From contig NC_092577.1 in assembly GCF_037975245.1 (NCBI RefSeq), forward strand, positions 26,779,398-26,843,397: a DNA stretch of 64,000 nt, written 5' to 3'. The stretch's first letter is position 1, and each line of letters begins with the position of its first letter. Below are positions 33,630-45,520 of the stretch, piece by piece. The DNA is from Apostichopus japonicus (lineage: Eukaryota; Echinodermata; Holothuroidea; Aspidochirotida; Stichopodidae). The notes under the pieces were generated by a model that did not search any database, was not told where the DNA came from, and saw nothing but the letters and a program-made list of their open reading frames with translations. The translations under genes were made by a program, and so were the position numbers.

Positions 33630-33775
33630 TCTACATCTATAGGACCCAGAGCTCTATATCTACGGCTCTGATTGGACCTAAGAGTTCCTTAATCAAGGAA
33701 TTCTAATAGGACCGATATTACAGCGGGCATGCTAGAAGAGCCCAATTATAAACCGCTAAAAGTAGAGAAAAAGAC

Positions 33776-34475
33776 GTGTCTCACCCACCCAACTCCTTTT
33801 ATAATCAGACGTGTCTCACCCATCACAACTCCTTTCAGAATCAGACGTGTCTCGCCCACCCCAACTCCTTTTATAATCAGACGTGTCTCGCCCATCCCAA
33901 CTCCTTTCAGAATCAGACATGTCTCGCCCACCCAAACTCCTTTCAGAATCAGACATGTCTCACCTACTCTAACTCCTTTCATAATCAGACGTGTCTCACC
34001 TACTCTAACTCCTTTCAGAATCAGACATGTCTCGCCCACCCAACTCCTTTCAGAATCAGACGTGTCTCACCTACTCTAACTCCTTTCATAATCAGACGTG
34101 TCTCGCCCACCCAACTCCTTTCATAATCAGACGTGTCTCGCCCATCCCAACTCCTTTCATGAGTCAGACGTGTCTCGCCCAACCCAACACCTTTCATAAT
34201 CAGACGTGTCTCGCCCACCCAACTCCTTTCATAATCAGACGTGTCTCGCCCATCCCAACTCCTTTCATGAGTCAGACGTGTCTCGCCCACCCAACTCCTT
34301 TCAGAATCAGACGTGTCTCACCCACCCAACTCCTTTCAGAATCAGACGTGTCTCACCCACCCAACTCCTTTCAGAATCAGACGTGTCTCGCCCATCCCAA
34401 CTCCTTTCATGAGTCAGACGTGTCTCACCCACCCAACTCCTTTCATAATCAGACGTGTCTCACCGACCCCAACTC
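33776..34475. repeat. 35-bp minisatellite, about 20 copies
   Basis: Unit GTGTCTCGCCCACCCAACTC plus CTTTCAGAATCAGAC, with a CATGAGTCAGAC variant and 1-2 bp length changes. Because the period is not a multiple of three, several frames on both strands stay open (TPFIIRRVSP-type frames). These are not genes. Confidence 0.97.
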
Positions 34476-34947
34476 GTTTCCAGATAAAGCAAAACTACAA
34501 AGTCGTACATGACAAAGTATGCGCCTGTCTGTATATATATTTGATTTACAATCTAGCGTTAATTGATGATAACGTAAGTATAAACATGTGTAGTCTATAT
34601 CTTACTCTAACAGCCATTTTTTCGTAAATTGGCTTCTTAAGAGTTTAAAGACCAACTATGGAGACTTTTCGATGAACATAAAATCCCACCATTTTTCATG
34701 TATGTAATCCTTAACTGACTCCAATTACATTGCTGTAATTAACTTTACCAATTTCGGACGTTAAATACGTGAAAAATGGGACGAAAAGTCAGCTTCTATT
34801 TCAGACATTCCTGAAACATTCCTAAGTCATCAGGTGACCATGTGACGTCAACGTTTGTATACCTCACTCACAACTATACATTTAGTGTGTAAAGTCGTAT
34901 ACTTGAGCTGCCAAAAACATCAACGATATTACTCCTTTTTCCTCAAA
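34476..34947. promoter_or_regulatory. Probable promoter region of the THAP gene with CRE-like site
   Basis: TGACGTCA, the full palindromic cAMP-response/ATF site, lies at 34843-34850, 97 bases before the ATG at 34948. No TATA box was identified at a convincing distance. Promoter role is inference from position. Confidence 0.35.
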
Positions 34948-35193
34948 ATGCCACAATTCTGTGTTGTTGGAGGTTGCAGTTATACCTCATCCAACAAAAG
35001 CATCAGCTTTTTTAGATTTCCGAGTAAAAGAACCGACTTAAAACGCCGCAGACTTTGGATCAATTTTTTGAGATCCACGCGGAAAGATTTTTCAGCACCC
35101 GGAGTATCTCATGCCCATGAGTCCACATGCATGACCCTGCTTCTGTGTATGCTGCAAATGTCTCATTCTGTGAAAATTATATACTGTCGATAG
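34948..35193 (+). CDS. THAP-type zinc-finger protein, N-terminal exon
   Basis: Starts MPQFCVVGGCSYTS with Met immediately before the first pair of zinc ligands (Cys5, Cys10), as in THAP proteins. It continues SISFFRFPSKRTDLKRRRLW and INFLR, which match the THAP F-x-F-P and W-x-x-x-x-x-R core. The family's later C-x2-H pair is absent from the open frame, which after about residue 52 becomes unconvincing. So translation probably leaves this exon at a donor such as CCGGA|GTATCT (about 35103), with the rest of the domain in an unidentified exon, or the gene is truncated. THAP domains bind DNA and occur in transcription factors and P-element-type transposases. Confidence 0.5.
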   Translation: MPQFCVVGGCSYTSSNKSISFFRFPSKRTDLKRRRLWINFLRSTRKDFSAPGVSHAHESTCMTLLLCMLQMSHSVKIIYCR

Positions 35194-37355
35194 CTGTGTC
35201 GGACCATGGTCGGACATAGCTAATGTGAAATTGACCGTAAACACGCCCTGGACGTCCTTACATGTAACATTATATCACGCAATTGACAGTAATATATTTA
35301 CTGTAAGAGATCACCGTATATATATACCGTGCCAAGGGTATAGCATTGTTAGTACATGTACGGTAGTTAGTTACAACTCTCGCCGGCGTTGGCTCACAGC
35401 ATGTGTAAATAGCCATGTTAGGATTTATCTATTTCATTTGTTGTATTCCAGTATCGTGAGTTCGTGATACATGTGTAATATTGTCCGTTCTGTTTATTCC
35501 GACATCTGCATGTTCCAAGGAGTTGAATAAAAAAGGTAGTATGTAGCGATCGGACGTTTTATTTCGTTAGTGACTGTCTTGTGATTGTGGGATGTTACTG
35601 GTCAAGGCCTGTTTCAACTAGACCTAACTCTGTGGAATTACACAGAGTCACGGTAGTTTCTCGCCCAGGATTGAACAAGAAACGTGGATTAGGATATTCA
35701 CTGCTAAATTTGTTTATTGACAGGATACTTTTTCTGTGTTTGTACTTTTGGATATTAAAACGAGTAAGTACTACGTAAGTATATTGTACCGTACGGACCT
35801 ATTGACGCTACGCTATGTAAAAGATGCCTCCATTTGAGTGGAAATTTTGCTAATAAAATAAGCAATTTAACTAAAATTACTGCTTATAATTGTCTTAAAA
35901 CTTGTTGTTAACCTTCATGTGTTCTTGTTTTAAGCTAACAGCTTTTCAAACGCTCGAAATTGGAAGTCAAAAACAGTACAATTGTTCGCTATCTGTGTAC
36001 AAACAGTGCCTATATCAGCGTTTGATTTTCGCGGTATACAAACTTTGACGTCACACGGTGACCAGAGGCTCCTTTGGGTCAATCTCTGTTTTCAGACATT
36101 CCAGAGGTTCATGTCACGTGACTACCCAAAATGTCCATTTTCGTGGTCGTTTTTTGATGGGTTATAGTAGGTTTTCGAAGATTATTTTTTACACATGTTG
36201 ATTATGGGTATGTAAACTCCTAAATTAATGGAAAATCTCAACAACAAAAATTGCCTCCATATTTGGTCTTTAAATGCCCTGTTTCTTGTCCCCGGTATAT
36301 TTTGTTAGAATCGAAGGTTGAACTGTCACCAGCCCCCCCCCCCCCCGATGCCCCACTTGGCTCTTTTCCCTTTCATGTTGTAGTTTTTGTTTGTTTTACA
36401 TGAAAAAATCTCGCGAGTTTGAGGTAGACATTATCTTTGATGTACGCAGAGAGTTTTGAACGTTTATTACGGAACCCCTTGGAAAAGGTATGAGCGCCGC
36501 CACACTTCGAACGTCCACCACAGAATTGTCAACTTATTCGGATCTGAATGCAATGAACTGAAATTGCGCCATCACATCGTTTTTAAATGACTTCTCTTCG
36601 AGGGTTACACAGTTTTAACTTCCGGTTAGGCCATTGTGTGAGTCATACTGGAGCATTGTTACGTCAGTTATAGACTAAGTAACTAGTGTAGTATCTAGTG
36701 GTTTCTACAGCATGTACAATTTTGCTGAATTGACTTATATCATAATATTTGTGTCAACTATACTTACAGCATATTATACAACCTTTTTTTCGCGCATTAA
36801 CTGAAGGCAAATAATTTATTCTCAGAAAATTCAAGTGGTAACCGATTTATTTCTATTCGATGATATGGAACGTACTTGCAATATTTATTAACCTACAAAT
36901 AATTCACTGGAAAATATCGAATACTGGAAAAGATTGCAGATTATAGATGACTTGAGTAAGTCTAAATTGTATAGTCTATTTTTACAATATCCAATTTATA
37001 ACTGTCACTGTGTACATGCAGACACCATACAGAGTACTGCACTATTATGACGTCTCAGAACAGTCCCGCCCCCCATTCCTCCCTCCTTCCCTCCTCACAC
37101 ACATGTACGCACACCGTCACCATACCCGCCATCACCTTTAATACTGATATCTTTTAAACGGTGTGACACAATGTTGCCCATGAGAGGGTTGCGCGTGAGA
37201 TTGCCACGCCGAGCAATATAAAATCGTACCACTTAGAACCAGAATGCAAAATGCATTGAGGTTTCTAAGACTTCATAGCAATAGATTTCTGCTTATTAAC
37301 CAAAAATAGCTGTTACAATATAAATGGCCCGAACTACTATTTTGATTTACAATTA
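35194..37355. other. Intergenic or intronic, no supported gene
   Basis: No second THAP half, transposase catalytic block or other domain recognised. A C-homopolymer lies at about 36333. Several weak frames only. Confidence 0.4.
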
Positions 37356-37363
37356 CACTATGG

Positions 37364-38172
37364 CCTAGGTTCTCAACCTTTTCTATCCAGGGACCCCTTG
37401 AGATAAACTGAAATTTTTGGAGGACCCCCGGGGGACAGTGACCGACGGCCTGGGGGAGGGGTATAAGGGGAGGGGTGTTCCCCTCCCCTTTTGATTTTTT
37501 TTTCAATATTTGAGGGTTAGATGCGAAATGGTGCATTATTTTGTGACTTTTGAAGTAAATTTATGTTCATGATTTGTCAGGTACAAACTGGTTGATTCTG
37601 CATGAGGTCAGGAGAAATATGGGTTTTCTTTGTCAGAGATAGCTGCAAATGGCACCGTTTTTTTTGGTGTCAAATCCAAGTTAGTTATAACTTTACCTCC
37701 ACCAAAGCCTTATGACTACCGCGCTTCGCTGTGTCAACAGTGAGCAACGCATCATAGTTATTGCTCTGCATATTAGGATGTATAGTGTGCAGTTAAGTTA
37801 TACACAACACTCGGGTGACATGTTATCCATACCTCACCGAATGTATACCTTAATGAGAAACTATATTACTTGTTTTCATCGGGGAACGCACGATTCAACA
37901 TTTATCGACTACTGACGATACGGTCTGATCATCAGGGTCCGACGTATTGACGGCTAGCCTAGCCTAGATTTCTAGAGGCATACATACTTCTTCCTTCGAC
38001 TATATCTCTCATTCCATTTTTCACGAACCTCTTCGGCTTTCGCGGACCCTTATTTTTTTCACGGACCCTTATTTCTTCACGGACCCCCTGCGGACCCCTT
38101 TGCCCTCACGGACCCCCAAATAAATTTCACGGACCCCCTAGGGGTCCGCGGACCCCAGGTTGAGTATCCTGG
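37364..38172. mobile_element. hAT-type element with CTCAACC ends
   Basis: Ends CCTAGGTTCTCAACC and GGTTGAGTATCCTGG are inverted repeats. The 8-bp duplication CACTATGG is perfect (37356-37363 and 38173-38180). The left part carries a stretch related to family H1 (GCCTGGGGGAGGGGTATAAG and CCCCTCCCCTTTTGA). The right part has a degenerate CACGGACCCC repeat (about 38030-38155). No transposase. Confidence 0.85.
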
Positions 38173-38244
38173 CACTATGGCATGATAAAAACAGGTCAGT
38201 CTACTGTACGTGGCAATCCACATATCCATCAAAAACAACACGGG

Positions 38245-38560
38245 TCTTGTACTCAATGTGATGCATCCACAAACCAAGTATGAGAAGTATCCACGATTCC
38301 CCTCGTTAGATATCATGTAAAAGGGTTTTCAGAGTTTGACCTCTGGTGACCTCAAATGAGATTTGACCATACCAGCAACAAGATTCTTGTACTCAATATT
38401 ACAAATCCATATACCATGTATGGAAAGTATCCGTGATTTCTACCATCTGAAATCATGTTTTAAAGGTTTTCACGCCTCGACAAATATTTGTAAAAGTACT
38501 CGCTATTTGGTGACCGTGACTAAAAGTCTACTGGCCAAATTCACTCGCCACTATATGATC
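38245..38560 (-). repeat. Dispersed repeat family B, copy 2
   Basis: Reverse complement of 7485-7815 with the same order of blocks, including TTTGGTGACCGTGACTAAAA on the plus strand. Confidence 0.6.
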
Positions 38561-38861
38561 GATGTTCAAGTCTCAACAGCAATACTTTCTAATGGACAAG
38601 GTTAGGCACTCATGCAGATACATGGTGCTACGTAATTGCACATTGGAAAATTACGTTTCTGTACAGTATGAAATTTAAACTTTATTTCCGCCGAAAGTAA
38701 GTGATGAACAAAGTCAAACATGTCGCAGAATCATAAATAAGCCGCTAGGCTACTGTGGTGTCTCAAACAGTTAAAGAAACATCTGCAAATATACCTACAA
38801 AGATAGCTTGGCTTCTGTTACAGGGCTCCTTTTAGTACTATGAATATACCAAACATGTAGC

Positions 38862-39230
38862 CAAGGGCGTAGGAACCGGGGGGCTGGGGGGCGCCAGCCC
38901 CCCAGTGAAAAACATGGGGGCGGAAGTATCATTCCGCCCCCCCCCCCCGCTCCGCGAGTCAGAAAACCCCTTTTTCATTTCCAAATGAGAAAAAAATCTC
39001 ATTTGGAGCACCAAATTGCATCTATAAGGCCAGGTGAAAATGCAAAATTATTTACAAAATGGATTGGGTGTTGAAGTGTGCTATATTGCACCAAATTGCA
39101 TCTGAGGCCATCTGGAAATGAAAAAAAATTCCAAAGGGGAGGGGACACCCCCTCCCCTTTGACCCCTCCCCCAGGCCGGCCATCAGTTTTCAGCCCCCCC
39201 CCCACTCAAAAGTACCTTCCTACGCCACTG
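38862..39230 (+). mobile_element. hAT-type MITE family H1, copy 3
   Basis: Ends CAAGGGCGTAGGAACC and CCTACGCCACTG. Perfect 8-bp duplication CATGTAGC at 38854-38861 and 39231-39238. 369 bp, the same length as copy 2. Confidence 0.95.
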
Positions 39231-39238
39231 CATGTAGC

Positions 39239-40034
39239 TATGTGTGCGCCTGTCCTAAGCCTATACAGTACATCACTGAACCGCTACTTGATTAGCGCGA
39301 CTTCGTACACTTCCCCAATTATTTATCTTTTCGTTTAGCTGCAGATTGGTGAGTGAAAAACATCGCTAGTACTCCATTACACTGCCTAAGTCAGTGCGAT
39401 CTTTTACGCAATGAAAATCTAAGGTTGAAAGAGCATCGATCTTCCACTCGCAACTGGTGTTGAGTGAAAATCTTTGCAAAAAAACTAGCAGCAAAAACAG
39501 CAAACTTGTCTCAAAACTCCTTAAATTGTGGTTTATTTTGCGAATTATGACTGATGGCAAGTAGGAAATGCCTTAAGAAATAATCTAGGAGATAATTGGC
39601 CACCTCAAGAGTATTGGTTTTCTGACACGAAACATTTTTTCCTTCACGTTTTTGTGTTAGCGAACCCAATTTTACCCAACTCAGATGCGGATGACCAATG
39701 TTTATTGTCGATAGTCTATACTAGGGGTTGCCTTCGCGCCGCGGTGATATCGATGTTTAATCACTTTTATAATTGGTTGAGAAATGAATGTATGAACCCA
39801 ACATGCATATGAGTTTCGCTCTATGTTTATAAATGCTCCGTGAAGCTTGTGGACAATCTCCACACATGAAAACTTCCGGTACATAATGCACGTGCAGATA
39901 GCGAATCATTTTACACAGTTACTTCGCGTTGAGATTGGACATTGATGAAAATAAAAACAAGGCGGACAGTCAAGTTTCGTAAACGGGGCCTGGTCATTTC
40001 CCCAAACGTAACTATATCCAAACCTGAAGTTTTT
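39239..40034. other. Intergenic, no gene seen
   Basis: No domain or RNA gene recognised. Confidence 0.4.
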
Positions 40035-40478
40035 ATTTGGCACTGAATCTCGACAATTGCGAAATACGACGGAAAACTTCAACAACGGAAGTTAAGATTT
40101 AATACAGGTATATGTACAATTAAACAGCACACCTTTGTTTTTCAACGACATATGCAGTTAGCAACACGCTTAAGCCAATGGCGATTGGTTCGACTTTCTC
40201 TGGTCCTATTTACGGATGGCCCATCAGCTAATTTCCAATTGTCAACACCTCTCATATTGTTACGACACATACCGTACGTGTTATCTATAGGCTGGTCGGT
40301 TCGAGGTACGGTAGATTATGAAACAAGGTGTCAAGAGTTTGACCTCTGGTGACTCCAAATGACCTTTGACCTCCACGAAACGATATGTATTTTCTACTTA
40401 ATGCGGTAGGCTTACTCCTTCAGACGAAATATGAGATTAATCGAAGCTTCCCTTCTTGAGATATCGTGTTTAAAAGCA
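40035..40478 (-). repeat. Dispersed repeat family A, copy 2
   Basis: Reverse complement of 2072-2512, sharing CGACAATTGCGAAATACGAC, CAAATGACCTTTGACCTCCA and TTGAGATATCGTGTT on the plus strand. Confidence 0.65.
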
Positions 40479-40728
40479 AGGCGTCACATAAACACAGACA
40501 TGCATTCGATTACCATCGAAACCAAAAGGTGCACGAACCGGCGACAGCGTAAAGGCCCATGTAGGTGTTTATGTTTAACGAATCGCTCTCTTCTTTCCTT
40601 GTTTCCACCGTCTTTTCACCATTCCATACACTAAATGATTCAGGCCTATCTATCAAGAAGAAACGAACACGTCACTTTTGATGGTGACGAAAATGGATTG
40701 GCAACGGAGTAACATGATGCCGGCCCTT

Positions 40729-41165
40729 ACAAAAAAATCCCACATAAAACCCATAGGAAATCGGCCATTTCCTATAGGAATAAGCAAAATCCTGTGGGAT
40801 TTTCAAGTGTATGTGGGGTTTTCAGGAAAATTCCTGTGGGTTATTTACAAATCCCACATGACTTTTAAATTTATTTGGGATTTTCAGGAAAGTTTGTGGG
40901 TTTTTTCTACAAATCCCACATGGTTTTGTTATATTCCTATAGGATTGCAAGATTATGTGGGGTTTACCCGAAATTCATGTTTTTTTTTTTTTACAAATCC
41001 CACATTATTTTGGAGTTGATGTGGGAATTTCCAGAATATTCATGTGGGTTATCATAAATCCCACATGAATTTGATTAAACCAAGTGGGTATTAAAGTTTA
41101 CATGTGATTTTCAGCACACTCATGTAGGTTTTTACAAATCCCTCATGATTTTACAGTTTGTGTCG
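40729..41165. repeat. Degenerate AATCCCACAT / TGTGGGTTTT repeat block
   Basis: Alternating direct and inverted copies of ACAAATCCCACATGA and TGTGGGATTTTCAGGAAA at about 60-70 bp spacing. It is related in motif to the 41.96-42.7 kb array. Confidence 0.8.
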
Positions 41166-41242
41166 ATTTTTAAGGCAAAATGAAAAATTCCCAAAATTGA
41201 TGAGAGATAAGTTCTTATAAGATGGTTTAAATCTCTATGTTT

Positions 41243-41668
41243 CGACGTCTCTATGTTCCAAAAAAAATTGTTTTTGATCAACATTTTTCAGACCAAAATT
41301 TGTTTGGACCAACATGTTCTCGGACCCAATTTTTTCGGACCAACATTTTTTTGGACCCAAATTTTTGGGCCAACATTTTTGGGACCAACATGTTTTTCGG
41401 AACCGAATTTTTTAGGACCTAAATTGAGTCCCCCAAAAAAGTCGGTCCGAAAAATTTGGGCCCAAAAAAATTAAGTTCCCCAAAAAAGTCGGTCCGAAAA
41501 ATTGTTGGTCCGAAATCATGTTGGTCCGAAAACATGTTGGTCCAAAAAAATTTTGGTCCAAAAAAATGTTGGTCCGAAAATATTGGGTTCGAGACATGTT
41601 GGCCCAAACAAATTTTGGTCTGAAAAATGTTGACCAAAAATTTGTCTTTTGGAACATTGGAGACGTCG
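41243..41668. repeat. Long imperfect fold-back of GGACCAACATTTTT repeats
   Basis: The outermost arm CGACGTCTCTATGTTCCAAAA (41243-41263) pairs with TTTTGGAACATTGGAGACGTCG (41647-41668). Inside, the left arm repeats TTTCGGACCAACATTTTTTT and the right arm repeats its complement (AATGTTGGTCCGAAAA) many times. The two arms of about 200 bases meet near 41455. Both strands keep open frames by chance. Confidence 0.9.
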
Positions 41669-41954
41669 TTTTTGATGCCATGGTCCATATGTAGGCCTAC
41701 TAGAAAGCCAATTTTTTCTTAACGATTATCTTAATGATATATTAAATCCAATGCCTTTCGTATTACATGTTTTTCGTTTGTTCTATAGAAATAAATCATT
41801 TAGCAATGTAACTAACACATGTCTGTGCATATTTGACCTCGACTATTTTATTCATTCAGCAGTTCAAAAGCAAAATAACTTAGCTACACCATATATCGAC
41901 TGTAGCACAATCAATTGCTGTTTGTGATCTTGAAATCTGCAGAATTCCAATTCC

Positions 41955-42700
41955 CACATTTCAATTGATAAACCCACAGGATTTGTTCCCCACATCATTT
42001 GAAAACCCACAGGATTCATTTCCCACATGTCAATTGAAAACCCACAGGATTAGTTTCCCACGTCATTTTAAAACCCACAGGATTAATTTTCCACATGTCA
42101 ATGGCAAACCCACTGGACTCATTTCCCACATGTCAATTGAAAACCCACAGGATTAGTTTCCCACGTCATGTTAAAACCCACAGGATTAATTTTCCACATG
42201 TCAATGGCAAACCCACTGGACTCATTTCCCACATGTCAATTGAAAACCCACAGGATTAGTTTCCCACGTCATTTTAAAACCCACAGGATTAAGTTTCCAC
42301 ATGTCAATGGCAAACCCACTGGACTCATTTCCCACATGTCAATTGAAAACCCACAGGATTAGTTTCCCACGTCATTTTAAAACCCACAGGATTAAGTTTC
42401 CACAGGTCAATGGCAAACCCACTGGACTCATTTCCCACATGTCAATTGAAAACCCACAGGATTAGTTTCCCACCTCATTTTAAAACCCACAGGATTAATT
42501 TTCCACATGTCAATGGCAAACCCTCAGGACTCATTTCCCACATGTCAATTAAAAATCCATAGATTTGTTTCCCACATTATTTGGAAACCCACATAATTTT
42601 ATTTCCCACATGTATGCCGTGGGTTTGACTTCATTTCCCACGTGCCAAAATCCCACAGGATTCTACTCTTTACCCACGTGGGGAAATTCATGTGGGTATT
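41955..42700. repeat. Higher-order satellite: 103-bp unit of three 34-bp subunits
   Basis: Subunits share AACCCACAGGATTA and CCCACATGTCAAT. The distinctive CACTGGACTC recurs at 42111, 42214, 42318 and 42420, giving a period of about 103. Edges are degenerate. Confidence 0.92.
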
Positions 42701-42719
42701 TGTTGTGGGTGTTTGAAAG

Positions 42720-45030
42720 TTCATACTTTGATCAGGAAGTATTTATCATTACCCAAAAATGCGAGTAGTTTCCAAATTATGACTCAGTGCCATGACCTAG
42801 TGCCATACTATAGGACCTGGCACTTTTTACACTGTCTTTGATTTGCTATTCATCTTTTAAACACTAGAATGTTACTGATAGCTTTGACATTGGTACTAAT
42901 TTCAACATAAGGTCATGTTCATTGTTCAGAGGTTCAATTCTTAAAAAGTTGTTCGTGACGATTTTCTCTATCACAGAAAATCAATGATGACTGGGTGGGT
43001 TTGTGTTTCCTTCAGAGCCGTACATAAACGGCTCTTTTCTCTTTTAATGAAGGGCGCCACTAATAAGCTTACAATATATGGCTCTGGTCAACATGGCTAA
43101 TGAAGATTATGCTGTACTCATCTTCATCCCGATGCCATAAAAGAAAAAAAACGTCTTTTGCTTTTTCAACGCATTTAATGATCTGTTAAATAGCCGTAAG
43201 TGCTTTCTTTAACTTCATAACTATGTTAACATGTTAGCTTTATAAACTAGTAATTGCTATTTACGCTGTATGTTGTTTAAAAGGAAAGCAGGAGGGAAGC
43301 CTTACTCTCCGGATCATTCACATCCCGGCTTGAAATTTTTCTTGAAAGTTGGATGATTTCATGGTTCACCGATGCACCTGTCTCCAGGAAAGCAGGTGAA
43401 CTGAGGTAGTCTCACTCTCACGGGAAGTTAAAGCCGAACTGTCCGAACAGAAGAACTGGGGACATAGATGAGCTTATATGAGGCTACAGTCTCATCAGGG
43501 AGTTCTAGGATTTTATTTTTCCACCGACCGTAGCCTACGTACTCCACTTCCATGAACTCCACATAAAAACCACATAGAATTTTACCCAGTCAAATGTCAT
43601 CAATACAGAGTCTCCGATTCTTTTACACCTTTGTCAATTACGTGGATTGACTTCTTGGCCTTTGTGAAGTTTTGAGGGCATTTCTTCCGGTTAACGTAAT
43701 TTCTAAGAATGGATTTTGTGAGTAACCACTGTACATGTCAACAAGACTTACTATGACGTCATAAATATTTTCCAGATTTGAAACTTTGGACTTTAGTGAC
43801 AACTTCACCTAACTCATTTCATTCAAATATGGACAGAGAAATCAATTAATGACCTTGTTTTGTCATGTTAACTATATTTATAGTAATAACAGTACAACCC
43901 GTAACATTTTTCTTTTTATTCCTTTTTCATTCAAGTATTGACACACCTGGCATCTTTAATATCAAAATGCGAAAATAACTTTCTCTGTGGTAGTATCATA
44001 TTACTTGATTTGTATGCGTGCACTTCGCTTACACCAATCGTACTACTGGCGTAGTGAAGTTATTTTGGACTTGTGTTCGTGATGGTTGACATATAATACA
44101 ATGTAGTTACTATTAGAGACATACAGCAGGAACAGATACACCCACACATATGTATGCATATCCTATCAGTAAACGCGTAGCTTAGTTAGTGTTCTTCCAA
44201 TTGGTTACTACATTATTGACTATTTAAAGAACTGGATAACCTAGTTGGAGTATAACTTAACAAAATCATCCACTTGTTTTGCTGTATTATCGAACGATTA
44301 AGGTAGAGGTAGAATTTTCTGTTCATGGCTTCAACATCCGCTAGGCTTAGGCCTATCTGCCGGGCGTTTTCTCAACATACTTTGACAGACAGTCACAGGC
44401 AAAGAGACAGGCCTAACTTAAGCTAGGCCTACATGTAGATCAATGTAGCCAACGGTCGACACGAATGTGAGATAGGCCTAGTCTTAGCCTGTTACTTTGT
44501 TACTAGGCTAATAATATATTACTGTTACTTAGTGATGTAATGTCTATTGCTGCTTCGGCCGGTACTGCACGACGGACTAGTTCTAACTGTAGCCTCTAGG
44601 CTACGCCAATCCTAGCCTTCTGTTAATACTGTTACTTTGTATATCCAGTAACAAGGGCAACCCTAACATACATTTACAGAAGCAGTGAACATCTAAACCA
44701 GTAAACGTTATAGGCCAAGCCATTACTGAGACTTTTGAGAGTAAACAACAATTTTCTGTTTTGTTCAACAATGTCAGTGAACCAGGATGCTATACAGCAT
44801 ACTTACTGTAGGAGGCTAATGTTATGCCCAGCCTATCCTTACTAGTAACTACCATGAAATTGTCTCTCCTTGTGATCATATTGAGTTAATTACCACTTCT
44901 AGCCTACAATTAGAAGTGCATCAGTTTGCCTTAGACAGTCCATTCAACTTGGTTTCTGGAAATTTGGCAGGCCTACTTTCTATAGAAGCCTTTGGAAAAA
45001 GCATTTAGTTCTAATAAGTATTGTACCAGT
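42720..45030. other. Intergenic, no supported gene
   Basis: Contains AGGCCTA-rich sequence at 44330-44620, a short motif often seen in non-coding DNA of this window. No domain, tRNA or strong repeat. Confidence 0.45.
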
Positions 45031-45039
45031 AGCATGGTC

Positions 45040-45520
45040 ACTTCGAAGTTCGGACACCTAAGCCTTAAAACACCCCAAAACTAAATCTTCTGGTATAAAT
45101 CACCGGAAAATATACTTCATATGGTGGGAGAATTTTGTTATAGTACGATACACGGCCAAACTTCCTTTCCTGCAAACTGTTTTCACGTTGTTTTCCAAGA
45201 AGATTCTTCGTGATTGTGGAACTGGTATTTCTTTGCTAGAGTATTGCGAAGTTCGGACATGCAACCCACAGTGTGGCGCTGGTGATAAAATTGGTGGCGC
45301 AGTCGCTCTTTCAGTAATTATAACAGACTTCATAGATCTTCGTCATTTTATTGACAAATATGTATGTAATTTCTTGCACACGGGTCATTTTGGAGAGAAA
45401 ATAACTGTAGCTTCGTACTTTTTGGTGAAATTTGGCTCATCCTGTAGGTTTTCATGGTGAAATCGTGTATTTCTTAGGGTGTCCGAACTTCGCAGTATGC
45501 CGAACTTCGCAATACTGACT
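45040..45520 (-). mobile_element. MITE family with CGAAGTTCGGACA ends, copy 2
   Basis: Starts CTTCGAAGTTCGGACACCTA and ends ACTTCGCAATACTG. The reverse complement matches 12594-12829, with about 250 extra bases in the middle (roughly 45090-45350). GTATTGCGAAGTTCGGACAT at about 45241 suggests another copy inserted or duplicated inside. Confidence 0.65.

Noticed and set aside
33776-34475. Possible CRISPR-like array (regular repeats)
   Set aside because: There are no unique spacers, units are contiguous and near-identical, and the genome is eukaryotic.
33729-34627. Long overlapping reading frames on both strands rich in PFIIRRVSP-like repeats
   Set aside because: They are the six-frame shadow of the 35-bp minisatellite, whose unit lacks stop codons.
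41237-41688. Asn/Phe/Gly-rich frames on both strands
   Set aside because: Explained by the GGACCAACATTTTT fold-back repeat.
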